A stretch of DNA of 64,000 nt from Hungatella sp. (lineage in GTDB: Bacteria > Bacillota > Clostridia > Lachnospirales > Lachnospiraceae). The translations under genes and the position numbers were made by a program. Shown here piece by piece: positions 17,598 to 27,056 of the stretch; within the stretch, counting starts at the first letter, position 1; each line of letters opens with the position of its first letter. The notes beneath the pieces are model-generated. The model was not told the origin of the DNA, made no database searches, and saw nothing but the letters and a program-made list of their open reading frames with translations. The stretch lies in NCBI GenBank assembly GCA_009712635.1, contig WASS01000016.1, forward strand, positions 1-64,000, read 5' to 3'.

Positions 17598-18848
17598 ATG
17601 GTAAATGAAGTAATGAAGTTTATCACCGGCTTTGACAAGGAAGTAGGAGAAGCCATCGAAAAGGAATGCGCACGTCAGCGAAGAAATCTGGAATTAATCG
17701 CATCCGAAAACATTGTTTCAGAACCAGTTATGATGGCTATGGGAACTGTGCTTACCAATAAATATGCGGAAGGTTACCCTGGAAAGCGTTATTACGGCGG
17801 TTGTGAAGAAGTGGATGTTGTGGAAACCATTGCAATTGAACGTGCAAAAAAACTGTTCGGCTGTGATTATGCCAATGTTCAGCCTCATTCAGGAGCCCAG
17901 GCCAATATGGCGGTATTTCTTGCTATGTTAAATCCAGGCGATACCGTTATGGGAATGAATTTAAATCATGGTGGTCATTTAACTCATGGAAGCCCAGTAA
18001 ACTTTTCCGGTCTTTATTTTAATATCGTTCCTTATGGAGTCAATGATGATGGATTCCTTGATTATGATGAGATGGAGCGTCTGGCAGTTGAGCATAAACC
18101 GAAACTCATTGTAGCTGGCGCAAGTGCCTATGGCAGAGCCATTGACTTTAAGCGGTTTAGAGAAGTGGCAGATAAGGTGGGAGCTTACCTTATGGTGGAT
18201 ATGGCTCACATTGCAGGTCTGGTTGCAGCAGGAATTCATGAAAGCCCCATTCCTTATGCAGATGTGGTTACCACCACAACTCATAAAACCTTAAGAGGAC
18301 CAAGAGGCGGCATGATCCTGGCAAACCAGGAGGCTGCTGATAAGTTTAACTTTAATAAAGCAATTTTCCCGGGAACTCAGGGCGGTCCGTTAGAGCATGT
18401 GATCGCTGGAAAGGCAGTATGCTTTGGAGAAGCGTTAAAGCCTGAGTTTAAGACCTATCAGGAGCAGGTGGTTAAGAATGCAAAGGCGCTTGCTGCTGCA
18501 CTGGTTAAGCAGGGATTTCATATTCTTACCGACGGCACAGACAATCATCTGATGCTGATAGATTTAAGAGGGATGGAAGTTACCGGTAAAGAACTTCAAA
18601 ATCGCTGCGATGAGGTGTTTATTACTCTGAATAAGAATGCAGTTCCAAATGATCCAAGAAGCCCCTTTGTCACTTCCGGTGTCAGGGTTGGTACTCCAGC
18701 TGTTACTTCCAGAGGATTAAAGGAAGAAGATATGGAAAAGATTGCAGAATGCATCTGGCTTGCAGCAACTGATTTTGATCAGAAGGCTGATTACATCAGA
18801 GCTGAGGTAACAAAAATCTGCGATAAGTATCCGATTTATAATAACTAA
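17598..18848 (+). CDS. glyA: Serine hydroxymethyltransferase
   Basis: 416 residues, the normal length. PLP-binding lysine K230 in [14 protein letters not shown], substrate/folate residues in [10 protein letters not shown] and [15 protein letters not shown], and the cofactor-stacking HSGAQAN. Interconverts serine and glycine with tetrahydrofolate, the main source of one-carbon units. Own consensus promoter and own terminator, so monocistronic. Confidence 0.97.
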   Translation: MVNEVMKFITGFDKEVGEAIEKECARQRRNLELIASENIVSEPVMMAMGTVLTNKYAEGYPGKRYYGGCEEVDVVETIAIERAKKLFGCDYANVQPHSGAQANMAVFLAMLNPGDTVMGMNLNHGGHLTHGSPVNFSGLYFNIVPYGVNDDGFLDYDEMERLAVEHKPKLIVAGASAYGRAIDFKRFREVADKVGAYLMVDMAHIAGLVAAGIHESPIPYADVVTTTTHKTLRGPRGGMILANQEAADKFNFNKAIFPGTQGGPLEHVIAGKAVCFGEALKPEFKTYQEQVVKNAKALAAALVKQGFHILTDGTDNHLMLIDLRGMEVTGKELQNRCDEVFITLNKNAVPNDPRSPFVTSGVRVGTPAVTSRGLKEEDMEKIAECIWLAATDFDQKADYIRAEVTKICDKYPIYNN

Positions 18849-18857
18849 TGAAACAGA

Positions 18858-18892
18858 AAGCTGCTGCACGTTTCGGTGCAGCAGCTTTTTTC
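18858..18892 (+). terminator. glyA terminator
   Basis: Perfect 12-bp stem aagctgctgcac / gtgcagcagctt, 6-nt loop, then T run. Confidence 0.9.
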
Positions 18893-18949
18893 ATATGCAG
18901 GAAGGAATTCACTCTTTTCTGCATGTCAGGAGGAAATTAGATTTGGCTT

Positions 18950-19120
18950 TTATGCCTGGTTTTTAAAAGATTCGCAGTCTGTGCATTCTTTTTTTGTAGG
19001 GTTCTGCTCATGGGTACCTACTTTGATTTTTTCCAGTGTGCAATAGTCATCACTTTTGGCATGATAAGTGCAATTGTCAATAGTACATTGGATACATTCG
19101 TTTTTGCCGTTTACTAACAT
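18950..19120 (-). CDS. Small Cys-rich DUF1540 protein
   Basis: 56 residues, reading on the minus strand from ATG at 19118-19120 with an excellent AGGAGG site 9 nt upstream. Cysteines at positions 9, 12, 17, 27, 46 and 49 (CIQC, DNC, DYC, CTDC) form the paired Cys pattern of DUF1540, presumed to bind metal. DUF1540 proteins are widespread in clostridia, function unknown. The 105 nt between the glyA terminator and this gene's stop hold nothing else clear. Confidence 0.75.
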   Translation of the reverse strand: MLVNGKNECIQCTIDNCTYHAKSDDYCTLEKIKVGTHEQNPTKKECTDCESFKNQA

Positions 19121-19197
19121 CGATTTGACCCTCCTTTATTGGTTGTTGCATCTATTATTGTGAGCGTTTTTTGCTGATTTATTATGCCAAATTTTTC

Positions 19198-20139
19198 TTA
19201 AATAAAATGGGCAGAGTCCAATCGGTGGTATTCTTCCAGGTTAATTGTTAATACAGTGCCATGCTTGAATCCATAAGGAAAGGAAAAGGATCCATCGGAT
19301 CGGATAAAATTGCCGGAAGATATTGTCTCAGCGATAAACGGAACGTATCCCTGTTTCTCTTTTATTCTTGTACCGTAGTAATCTAAAAAAAGACACCAGC
19401 GTCCATCTTCTGTCCGAAAAGCTGTAGGGGCTTCGTATTGTCCCTGTTCCAGCTTTTTCATCTCTTCGCTGAACTTAGGAATGATAGAAAATGGACCGGT
19501 AATACATTGTGACTGAAGCAGTAATATGGCAGCAGGATTGGGATTACTTTTAACAAAGAGGTAGAAAGTTTCACCATCTTGATATAAAGCAGAATCAATA
19601 ATATCACTGTCTTCTTTTTCATATAGTACCCTGGGGCTGGTAAATGATTTAAAATCCTTAGTTCTGCTGTGATAAATTTTTTTATTTCCATAGTTGTTGG
19701 AGGGGTGGGAAGAAGACCAGTGAATCAGATAATCACCTGCTTCACTGTCAAAAATAATGTCTGGAGCCCAGACACATCCAAAGGGCTCACTTCCAAAGGA
19801 AATCAGGCGCGGGGCGGACCATTGAATCAGATCGGAAGATTCCCAGAGAACCAGATTACTGCTGCCTTCCCTGCTGACATTTTCCCAGCTCCCTTTATAT
19901 TTTGTCTTAAAATTTCGTGCAAGGCTTAAATCTGTGGCAAGTATGTAATAAATTCCTTCTTTTGTGCGGCAAATGGTAAAATCCCGCACTCCCTGTTCTC
20001 CAATGTCACTGGTAAGAATGGGGTTGCCTCCGTTTATTTCCTGCCAGTGAAATCCATCTTTGCTGATGGAAAAATAGACGGCTTCTCCATCGGGATCTTC
20101 CTTTTCTTTAAAATGAACAAATAGATATGCCTGCATCAT
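19198..20139 (-). CDS. Glycoside hydrolase family 43-like protein
   Basis: 313 residues with five-bladed beta-propeller repeats. Candidate catalytic acids lie in RDFTICR (general-base region), WAPDIIF (pKa modulator Asp) and YEAPTAF (general-acid Glu), the expected order for GH43. No signal peptide, so it should act on imported oligosaccharides such as arabino- or xylo-oligomers. AAAGGA precedes the ATG. It stands alone, away from the arabinose operon of this window. Confidence 0.78.
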   Translation of the reverse strand: MMQAYLFVHFKEKEDPDGEAVYFSISKDGFHWQEINGGNPILTSDIGEQGVRDFTICRTKEGIYYILATDLSLARNFKTKYKGSWENVSREGSSNLVLWESSDLIQWSAPRLISFGSEPFGCVWAPDIIFDSEAGDYLIHWSSSHPSNNYGNKKIYHSRTKDFKSFTSPRVLYEKEDSDIIDSALYQDGETFYLFVKSNPNPAAILLLQSQCITGPFSIIPKFSEEMKKLEQGQYEAPTAFRTEDGRWCLFLDYYGTRIKEKQGYVPFIAETISSGNFIRSDGSFSFPYGFKHGTVLTINLEEYHRLDSAHFI

Positions 20140-20215
20140 ACACGTCCTTTCTGCTTTTTTTCCATCTTATCACTTGATGGCAGATGGGACAAGTTGTTGT
20201 TCCCGGAAAATAATA

Positions 20216-20245
20216 TTGTCAAATCAGGTGTGAGTATGATATACT
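20216..20245 (+). promoter_or_regulatory. Putative promoter of the molybdenum hydroxylase operon
   Basis: TTGTCA (20216-20221), 18-nt spacer, TATACT (20240-20245), about 95 nt before the GTG start. The remaining leader is AT rich; no riboswitch fold was recognised in it. Confidence 0.5.
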
Positions 20246-20346
20246 TTTTTGGGTTTTTAATAAATATATTGTCAATTATAATTAGTACTTATTAATATGG
20301 GCGGCATTTACTGATAGATCCAGTTCTATGCAGGAGGATAATTTAA

Positions 20347-21123
20347 GTGATCAGATTTAAAAATTACGTAAGAGCAGAAAGTCTGGAAGAAGCTTATAAT
20401 CTGAACCAGAAAAAAAGCAGTGTAATCGGTGCAGGAATGATGTGGCTGAAGGTTCAGAACAGGATAAAAATGACTCTGGTGGATTTGTCCGGTCTTGGAC
20501 TTGACGGAGTCGAAGAAACGGAGGAAGAGTTTGTAATCGGAGCCATGTGTACACTGCGCCAGCTGGAAATACACAAGGGACTTGACGGGTATTTTCCAGG
20601 TTTATTTAAGGAATGCACCCGTTCCATCGTAGGCGTTCAGTTTCGCAATGGAGCAACGGTAGGAGGAAGCATATTTGGCAGATTTGGATTTTCTGACATT
20701 CTTACCTGCATGCTGGCACTGGATACTTATGTAGAACTCTATAAGGGAGGAATTATTCCACTTGAGGAATTTTGCAGTCAGAAATATAACCGGGATATTC
20801 TGGTCAGAATCCGGATTAAAAAGGACGGCAGAAGAGCATTTTATGCTTCTTCCCGAATGACCAAAACGGATTTCCCTCTTATTGCATGCTGTGTGTCTGC
20901 AACGGATGATACTTATTACGTATCAGTGGGAGCGAGACCGGCAAAGGCAGAGCTGGCTGTCATAAGCCGCAGGGAACGGGAAGATGTAGAGGAACTGGCA
21001 GCACTGGCAGCAGACCATTTTCGTTATGGCACCAATTTTCGAGGCAGTGCAGAGTATAGGAAACATCTCGCTGCGGTATATGTAAAACGGCTTTTCATGG
21101 TACTGGACCGGGAGGAAGGGTAA
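20347..21123 (+). CDS. Molybdenum hydroxylase FAD-binding subunit (XdhB/CoxM-like)
   Basis: 258 residues, slightly short for the family. FAD-binding PCMH-type fold: first FAD loop VIGAGMMWLKVQ and the second VQFRNGATVGGSIFGRFGFSD, where typical members have a TIGGN-like stretch. C-terminal CO_deh_flav_C-like region. GTG start with AGGAGG 9 nt before. Passes electrons from the iron-sulphur subunit to FAD and on to an acceptor. Directly followed by the iron-sulphur subunit gene (stop and start adjacent). Confidence 0.85.
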   Translation: MIRFKNYVRAESLEEAYNLNQKKSSVIGAGMMWLKVQNRIKMTLVDLSGLGLDGVEETEEEFVIGAMCTLRQLEIHKGLDGYFPGLFKECTRSIVGVQFRNGATVGGSIFGRFGFSDILTCMLALDTYVELYKGGIIPLEEFCSQKYNRDILVRIRIKKDGRRAFYASSRMTKTDFPLIACCVSATDDTYYVSVGARPAKAELAVISRREREDVEELAALAADHFRYGTNFRGSAEYRKHLAAVYVKRLFMVLDREEG

Positions 21124-21591
21124 ATGCAGATTGAATTTACATTAAACGGAAGACTCATTTATGAGGAGACGAGCGACGATGAAACTCTGTTCCACCTGTT
21201 GAGAAGAAAAGGCTGTTACAGTGTGAAATGCGGTTGTGAGACGGAAAACTGCGGGCTGTGCACCGTCCTTGTCAACGGAGTTTCTAGGTTATCCTGTTCC
21301 TATCTTGCAGCCAGAGCGGATGGCTGTGACGTGGTAACACTGGAGGGCGCTCAAAAGGAAGCGGAGGAATTTGGTTCTTTCCTTGCAGCGGAAGGGGCTG
21401 AGCAGTGTGGTTTTTGCAGCCCTGGACTGATTATGAATGTTCTTGCTATGGAAAAAGAACTGGATTCTTATGAAGAAGAGAATGTCAAAGAGTATCTGGC
21501 AGGCAATCTTTGCCGCTGCAGTGGATATATGGGGCAGCTTCGTGCTGTAAAAAGTTATTTAAGCAGAGGAGAAAACAGGAATGAATGTTAA
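21124..21591 (+). CDS. Molybdenum hydroxylase 2Fe-2S subunit (XdhC/CoxS-like)
   Basis: 155 residues. Plant-type ferredoxin cluster ligands C38, C43, C46, C58 and the alpha-helical second cluster ligands C95, C98, C130, C132, all in standard spacing. Links the molybdenum centre to FAD. Overlaps the large-subunit gene by 11 nt. Confidence 0.92.
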   Translation: MQIEFTLNGRLIYEETSDDETLFHLLRRKGCYSVKCGCETENCGLCTVLVNGVSRLSCSYLAARADGCDVVTLEGAQKEAEEFGSFLAAEGAEQCGFCSPGLIMNVLAMEKELDSYEEENVKEYLAGNLCRCSGYMGQLRAVKSYLSRGENRNEC

Positions 21592-23863
21592 AATGCGTAC
21601 CGTGAATACTTCTGTCCAAAAGAAGGATGCGAAAGCATTGGTGACTGGAAAGCCTGTTTTTACGGACGACCTGGCGCCGGGTGACTGCCTGATCGTTAAG
21701 GTGTTAAGAAGTCCTCATGCCCACGCTTTAATAGGTCAGATTGATACAGAGAAAGCAAATAAGGTGGATGGAATTGTCTGCATTCTTACATACCAGGATG
21801 TGCCCAATAAACGGTTTACCATGGCCGGACAGACGTATCCGGAACCAAGCCCGTATGACAGGCTGATTTTAGATCAAAGAATGCGATTCGTGGGTGATGC
21901 TGCTGCAATTGTTGCAGGAGAAACCGAAGAAGCAGTTGATCATGCCATGCGGCTTATTAAGGTGGACTATGAGGTTTTAGAGCCAGTGCTTGATTTCAGA
22001 AAGGCAAAGGATCACAAGGTTCTCATCCATCCGGAAGATAACTGGGAAAGTCTTTGCCCGGTTGGGGCAGATAATCGCCGTAATTTATGCGCCTGCGGAG
22101 GAGAAGAGCATGGAGACGTGAATGAATTATTAGAGCAGTGTGATTATGTGGTAGAGCAGGTATATCATACAAAAGCCAACCAGCAGGCCATGATGGAAAC
22201 ATTCCGCGCCTACTCCTATCTGGACGCTTACGGAAGACTGAATATGGTAGCTTCCACTCAGGTCACCTTTCATGTGAGAAGAATTCTGGCTCATGCACTG
22301 GATATTCCAAAGTCACGGATTCGGGTGATCAAGCCCAGAATCGGAGGAGGGTTCGGAGCCAAACAGACGGTAGTGGCAGAAGTTTATCCTGCAATTGTTA
22401 CTATGAAAACCGGCAGGGCGGCTAAAATCATTTACAGCAGATATGAATCCCAGATCGCTTCCTCTCCCCGTCATGAGATGGAAATCCGGGTCCGGGTCGG
22501 AGCGGATAAAAACGGAATTCTTCAGGCAATTGATGTATATACATTATCCAATACAGGAGCATATGGGGAACACGGTCCTACAACTGTAGGATTATCAGGA
22601 CATAAGTCTATCCCTCTATACAGAACTCCCAGGGCATTCCGGTTCGCTTACGATGTGGTTTATACCAATTGTATGTCAGCCGGTGCATACCGGGGCTACG
22701 GAGCCACTCAGGGAATCTTTGCGGTGGAATCTGCCATCAATGAGCTTGCAGAGAAAATCGGGATGGATAAGGTGAAAATAAGAGAATTAAACATGGTAAG
22801 AGAAGGGGATATTATGCCGGCTTATTATGGAGAAACTCTAAACAGCTGTGCACTTGACCGCTGCATGGCCCGTGCGAAGGAAATGATGGAGTGGGATAGA
22901 AAATATCCGTCAGTTGACATGGGAAATGGGAAAGTCCGTGGAGTGGGTGTTGCCATGGCGATGCAGGGTTCTGCCATATCAGGAGTGGATGTGGCCTCTG
23001 TCGAGCTGCGGCTTAATGATGACGGGTTTTATACGCTGATGATCGGTGCCTCTGATATGGGAACGGGATGTGATACCACCCTTGCCCAGGTTGCATCGGA
23101 TTGTCTGGAGTGTGACTTAGATCAGATCGTGGTCCATGGAACCGATACGGATGTATCCCCCTACGATTCTGGATCCTATGCTTCCAGTACCATGTATTTA
23201 ACCGGCATGGCAGTTGTTAAGGCCTGTGGTGAGATGCGTGATAAAATACTGGATAAGGGGGCAGAATACTTATCCTGTGAAAAAGATACACTGGAGTTTG
23301 ATGGAAGCAGGGTATGGCAGCCGGCAGGCGGACTGGAGATATCATTAAAGGATATTGGAAATAAGGTAATGTGCTCCAATAATAATATGCTTTCCGCTGG
23401 TGCATCTCATACCTCCCCTGTTTCGCCTCCGCCATTCATGGTAGGGATGGCAGAAGTTGAGGTAGATAAAGAGACCGGTGAGGCAGAGCTTATTGATTAT
23501 GTGGCAGTTGTAGACTGTGGAACAACCATCAACCCCAATCTGGCCAGAATTCAGACAGAGGGCGGTTTGGCACAGGGAATCGGTATGGCGCTTTATGAGG
23601 ATATCACCTACACAGATAAAGGTCAGATGATACAGAATTCATTTATGCAGTATAAACTGCCTTCCAGACTGGATGTAGGCAATATCCGGGTGGAATTTGA
23701 AAGCAGCTATGAACCCACAGGACCTTTTGGTGCCAAGTCCATTGGGGAGATTGTAATTAACACTCCTTCTCCCGCCATTGCAGATGCCATAGCAAGTGCA
23801 GTGGGTGCCAGAGTCAGGGAACTACCCATTACAGCGGAGAAAGTATATCGGGAGATAAAATAG
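21581..23863 (+). CDS. Molybdenum hydroxylase large subunit, molybdopterin-binding (XdhA/CoxL-like)
   Basis: 760 residues of the xanthine dehydrogenase family. Cofactor-contact loops GGGFGAKQ and AYRGYGATQG, and the catalytic-base motif GAKSIGE with Glu723 at the expected C-terminal place. The Arg-rich loop supports a purine or related heterocycle substrate, but aldehyde or nicotinate-type substrates cannot be excluded. No molybdenum-cofactor insertion or synthesis gene (XdhC-chaperone, Moa/Mob) lies nearby, so maturation must be encoded elsewhere. Confidence 0.88.
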   Translation: MNVKMRTVNTSVQKKDAKALVTGKPVFTDDLAPGDCLIVKVLRSPHAHALIGQIDTEKANKVDGIVCILTYQDVPNKRFTMAGQTYPEPSPYDRLILDQRMRFVGDAAAIVAGETEEAVDHAMRLIKVDYEVLEPVLDFRKAKDHKVLIHPEDNWESLCPVGADNRRNLCACGGEEHGDVNELLEQCDYVVEQVYHTKANQQAMMETFRAYSYLDAYGRLNMVASTQVTFHVRRILAHALDIPKSRIRVIKPRIGGGFGAKQTVVAEVYPAIVTMKTGRAAKIIYSRYESQIASSPRHEMEIRVRVGADKNGILQAIDVYTLSNTGAYGEHGPTTVGLSGHKSIPLYRTPRAFRFAYDVVYTNCMSAGAYRGYGATQGIFAVESAINELAEKIGMDKVKIRELNMVREGDIMPAYYGETLNSCALDRCMARAKEMMEWDRKYPSVDMGNGKVRGVGVAMAMQGSAISGVDVASVELRLNDDGFYTLMIGASDMGTGCDTTLAQVASDCLECDLDQIVVHGTDTDVSPYDSGSYASSTMYLTGMAVVKACGEMRDKILDKGAEYLSCEKDTLEFDGSRVWQPAGGLEISLKDIGNKVMCSNNNMLSAGASHTSPVSPPPFMVGMAEVEVDKETGEAELIDYVAVVDCGTTINPNLARIQTEGGLAQGIGMALYEDITYTDKGQMIQNSFMQYKLPSRLDVGNIRVEFESSYEPTGPFGAKSIGEIVINTPSPAIADAIASAVGARVRELPITAEKVYREIK

Positions 23864-23871
23864 AAATGTAG

Positions 23872-23917
23872 AAAACAGTAAAAGAATCGGATTGTGAGGA
23901 TTCTTTTGCTGTTTTTT
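23872..23917 (+). terminator. Terminator of the molybdenum hydroxylase operon
   Basis: 17-bp stem aaaacagtaaaagaatc / gattcttttgctgtttt with one G-T pair, ending in a T run. Confidence 0.9.
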
Positions 23918-23923
23918 GTTATT

Positions 23924-23966
23924 GATAAAAACAGTCGTTGAGACTATTGACGGACGTCTTTTTATC
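23924..23966 (+). promoter_or_regulatory. Inverted repeat over the ABC-operon promoter
   Basis: gataaaaa (23924-23931) and tttttatc (23959-23966) flank and enter the spacer of the promoter TTGACG (23947-23952) / TAACAT (23970-23975). Placement suits an operator, for example for a two-component regulator. Confidence 0.4.
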
Positions 23967-23975
23967 GAATAACAT
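23947..23975 (+). promoter_or_regulatory. Putative promoter of the MacB-type ABC operon
   Basis: TTGACG, 17-nt spacer, TAACAT, 27 nt before the start at 24003. Confidence 0.5.
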
Positions 23976-24002
23976 GATTATAGTATGTGGGGGTGGAAAA
24001 TT

Positions 24003-24707
24003 ATGGACATTTTGATGAAAGCGGAAGATATCTGTAAGGATTATATCATGGGAGAGGTTCGGGTTCAGGCATTAAAACATGTCTCTTTTGAACTATACCG
24101 GGGAGAATTCATTGTAATACTGGGACCCAGCGGTTCCGGAAAAAGCACCCTTTTAAATATATTGGGCGGGATTGAAACGGCTACCAGTGGAACGGTATAT
24201 TATGAAGAGATGTCTCTTGACTGGGGAGATCCTAATAGCCTTGCTGCTTTTCGAAGAGCGCATGCCGGATTTATCTTTCAGTTCTATAACCTGATGCCGG
24301 GGCTGACCGCATTGGAGAATGTGAAACTGGCAGCGGAGCTTTCTGGTGATCCTCTAGATCCGGAGTTTCTCCTTGAACTGGTGGGACTATCCGACAGGGC
24401 GGAGCATTTTCCCAGCAGGATGTCAGGGGGACAGCAGCAGCGGGTTGCCATTGCCAGGGCTCTTTGTAAGAATCCCGATATTCTTCTTTGCGACGAACCA
24501 ACAGGAGCGTTGGACAGCAGCACAGGTTGTCAGATATTAAAGCTTCTTTCGGACTTTAACCGTAAGTATGAAAAGACAGTTGTTCTCATCACCCATAATC
24601 AGACTATAGCTCAGATTGCTGACCGGGTTTTTTATTTTAAGGATGGATGTCTGGAACGGATCCGTGTCAACGAATATCCCTTAAAACCGGAGGAGGTTGT
24701 GCTATAG
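24003..24707 (+). CDS. ABC transporter ATPase (LolD/MacB type)
   Basis: 234 residues. Walker A GPSGSGKS (41-48), Q-loop [10 protein letters not shown], signature [15 protein letters not shown], Walker [13 protein letters not shown], switch His in LITHN. The IFQFYNLMP and DEPTGALD wording is typical of the MacB/LolD/FtsE group that drives mechanotransmission rather than import. Start at 24003 chosen for GGTGG 6 nt upstream; an ATG at 23985 is in frame without a site. First of three genes. Confidence 0.9.
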   Translation: MDILMKAEDICKDYIMGEVRVQALKHVSFELYRGEFIVILGPSGSGKSTLLNILGGIETATSGTVYYEEMSLDWGDPNSLAAFRRAHAGFIFQFYNLMPGLTALENVKLAAELSGDPLDPEFLLELVGLSDRAEHFPSRMSGGQQQRVAIARALCKNPDILLCDEPTGALDSSTGCQILKLLSDFNRKYEKTVVLITHNQTIAQIADRVFYFKDGCLERIRVNEYPLKPEEVVL

Positions 24708-27052
24708 TGAGGTGTTTTCGACGAAATGTATTTCGGTGTGTAAAAAAAAGTCTGGGCTCCTTTCTGGGAGCGGTTTTTATTATAGCGATTGGAATATTTG
24801 TTTATGTATCCATGATGGATACACTCAGAAATCTGGGTGATCAGGTATCCCGTTACTACCAAAGCAGCGAGATGGCAGATGTATTTGCTACGGTAGCCGG
24901 AATTCCTCAGGCAGAATTGAAACGCCTTACGGATATACCCGGAATAGAGAGTGTTTCAGGTAAAATGGCAGTTGATGTACGATTTCTGGCCCCCTCCCAA
25001 AAGGAGATTGTTACGGTGCATTTACTATCCTATGATCCTTCTGATTCTCTGAACCGGCTGCGTTTAAATGGAGAGAAACCAGAGAAAGACAGTCTTTTTC
25101 TTGGAAGACGCATGTCAGAGATTTATGGATATGACGATGGGACTTCTTTTACATTGCTGGCAGATGGAAAACGGATTTCCTGTCAGATGGCAGGGACCTG
25201 CAGCGCACCAGATTATATCTATGCAATTCCGCCGGGAGGTGCCATGATTCCCGATGGAGAGATCTATGATATTGCATGCATTGACAAAAACAGGATGGAA
25301 GAGCTGACGGGGAAGAAAGATTCTCTCAATGAGTTGGGATTTCGTCTGGAAAAAGGATATTCCTATGAGGATGTACGGTATCAGCTGACGGAGCGGCTTC
25401 AACGATTCGGACTGGTCTCCATTACCTCCAGAGATAAACAGGCAAGTTATGATATGGTAAACGGGGAACTGAAGGAGTTATATGCAATGGGGACTGCATT
25501 GCCGTTTCTGTTTCTGTCTATTTCCATATTTATGCTGTATGTGGTTTTAAAAAAGATGATCGACCGGGATCAGAGTCTTATTGGCACTATGAAAGCCTTT
25601 GGCATGAGTGACCGGGAGCTGATTTTATCCTATGTTTTTCTGGGAGCGGAGGTAGGGATACTGGGGAGTCTTCTTGGAAGTATTCTGGCAGTACCATTCA
25701 GCCAAACCATGTTTGGAATGTATATTGATTTTTTCAATCTTCCGGATACAGTCAGCCGCATTTACTGGAATACCAGATTGAATGGACTGGGGATTGCTGC
25801 AGGGACTGGAATATTGTCTGTTCTTTTGGGAGTCAGAGGAATTCTTCAAATTACGCCTGCCCAGGCAATGAGGGCAAAGACTCCATCTGCGGGGACTCTC
25901 ATCGCGTTGCCTTCATTTCTTGCAAAGCGTCTGAAAACAATGGAAAAGATGGGATTTCGCTCTGTTGTAAGGAATCCGTTTCGTGGTTTTCTAATTATTC
26001 TGGCTGTGTCTTTTCCGTTTTCCATGACTTCTGTTCTTCTGTCGTTTGAGGGAGTGGCGAACCAGATGTATTTTGATCAGTTTGACAAGGTGCAGACATA
26101 CGATATACAGATATCTACGGACCGTTTTATTTCTGATCTAAAGGCAAGGTCAGCAGTAGAGACAATCCGCGGAGTGAAAAAAAGCGAAACTGTGGTCAAT
26201 ATGGCTGTAGAGCTGAAACATGAAAATCTTACGGAATTTGCCATGGTCTATGGCTTAAATCCAGGATCTGATATGTGGAGAATCATGGATCTGTACGGGA
26301 CTTTTTATGAGCCTCCCGATGATGGAATCATATTAAACACCAGGGTGGCAGAGAAACTTCATTTAAAGGCAGGAGACATTGCCCAAATAAGGGTGCCAGG
26401 AATTACACCGGAGCCAGTAAAGGTACCGGTAAAAGCAGTAATCGGCGAAAGCCTGGGAAGCGGCTGCTACATGTCTAAAGAGGGATTTTACCATTTCTTT
26501 TCGTCCGTACCGTTTACGGATACAATTCTTTTTACAGTGGAGGAGGGAATGGGCAGTGAGGTGAGAGACCAGCTTATGAAGACCAGCCGTGTAGCCTGGC
26601 TGGTAGACACCAGCCGGATTGTTAAAAGTTATAAAAATATGATGGGAAGCATGCTGGCCATGACAGGAATGTTTGCTCTCATGTCGGTGACAGCCGGAGG
26701 CATTCTCATTTATAATATCTCCATGATTAATATCAGGGAGAGAATTACGGAGTTTGGTACTTTGATGATTATGGGGGCAACGGACAGGGAAATCGGAAGA
26801 ATTCTTTTTTTTGAACAGGGAATTTATTTTATTGCCGGAGTTCTCCTTGGCCTGCCTGGAAGTACTGGAATTAAGCTCCTGTTGGAGCGATTGGTAATAT
26901 CAGACAGCTATACCATTGACTTAACCATCAATTCCATTAGTTATTTAAAGGCATTTTTAACCTGTGGTGTTATGGCAGGTATTTCCCTGCTTGCCCAGAC
27001 CCGCTACGTAAAAAAGATCCGGCTTACGGATATTTTAAAGGAAAGGGAGTAG
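24707..27052 (+). CDS. FtsX/MacB-type ABC permease
   Basis: 781 residues from GTG 24707, which shares a base with the previous stop and has GGAGGAGG 10 nt before it. N-terminal membrane anchor (about 15-37), large periplasm-type MacB_PCD domain, first FtsX core of three membrane segments (about 260-385), then a second anchor, second extracytoplasmic domain and second FtsX core at the C-terminus. This duplicated layout is typical of Gram-positive peptide or lipid export and bacitracin-resistance-like permeases. Works with the ATPase before it and the adaptor after it; cargo unknown. Confidence 0.88.
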   Translation: MRCFRRNVFRCVKKSLGSFLGAVFIIAIGIFVYVSMMDTLRNLGDQVSRYYQSSEMADVFATVAGIPQAELKRLTDIPGIESVSGKMAVDVRFLAPSQKEIVTVHLLSYDPSDSLNRLRLNGEKPEKDSLFLGRRMSEIYGYDDGTSFTLLADGKRISCQMAGTCSAPDYIYAIPPGGAMIPDGEIYDIACIDKNRMEELTGKKDSLNELGFRLEKGYSYEDVRYQLTERLQRFGLVSITSRDKQASYDMVNGELKELYAMGTALPFLFLSISIFMLYVVLKKMIDRDQSLIGTMKAFGMSDRELILSYVFLGAEVGILGSLLGSILAVPFSQTMFGMYIDFFNLPDTVSRIYWNTRLNGLGIAAGTGILSVLLGVRGILQITPAQAMRAKTPSAGTLIALPSFLAKRLKTMEKMGFRSVVRNPFRGFLIILAVSFPFSMTSVLLSFEGVANQMYFDQFDKVQTYDIQISTDRFISDLKARSAVETIRGVKKSETVVNMAVELKHENLTEFAMVYGLNPGSDMWRIMDLYGTFYEPPDDGIILNTRVAEKLHLKAGDIAQIRVPGITPEPVKVPVKAVIGESLGSGCYMSKEGFYHFFSSVPFTDTILFTVEEGMGSEVRDQLMKTSRVAWLVDTSRIVKSYKNMMGSMLAMTGMFALMSVTAGGILIYNISMINIRERITEFGTLMIMGATDREIGRILFFEQGIYFIAGVLLGLPGSTGIKLLLERLVISDSYTIDLTINSISYLKAFLTCGVMAGISLLAQTRYVKKIRLTDILKERE

Positions 27053-27056
27053 GCGA

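Noticed and set aside
20246-20346. Purine riboswitch before the molybdenum hydroxylase
   Set aside because: About 100 nt available but AT rich without the P2/P3 kissing-loop stems.
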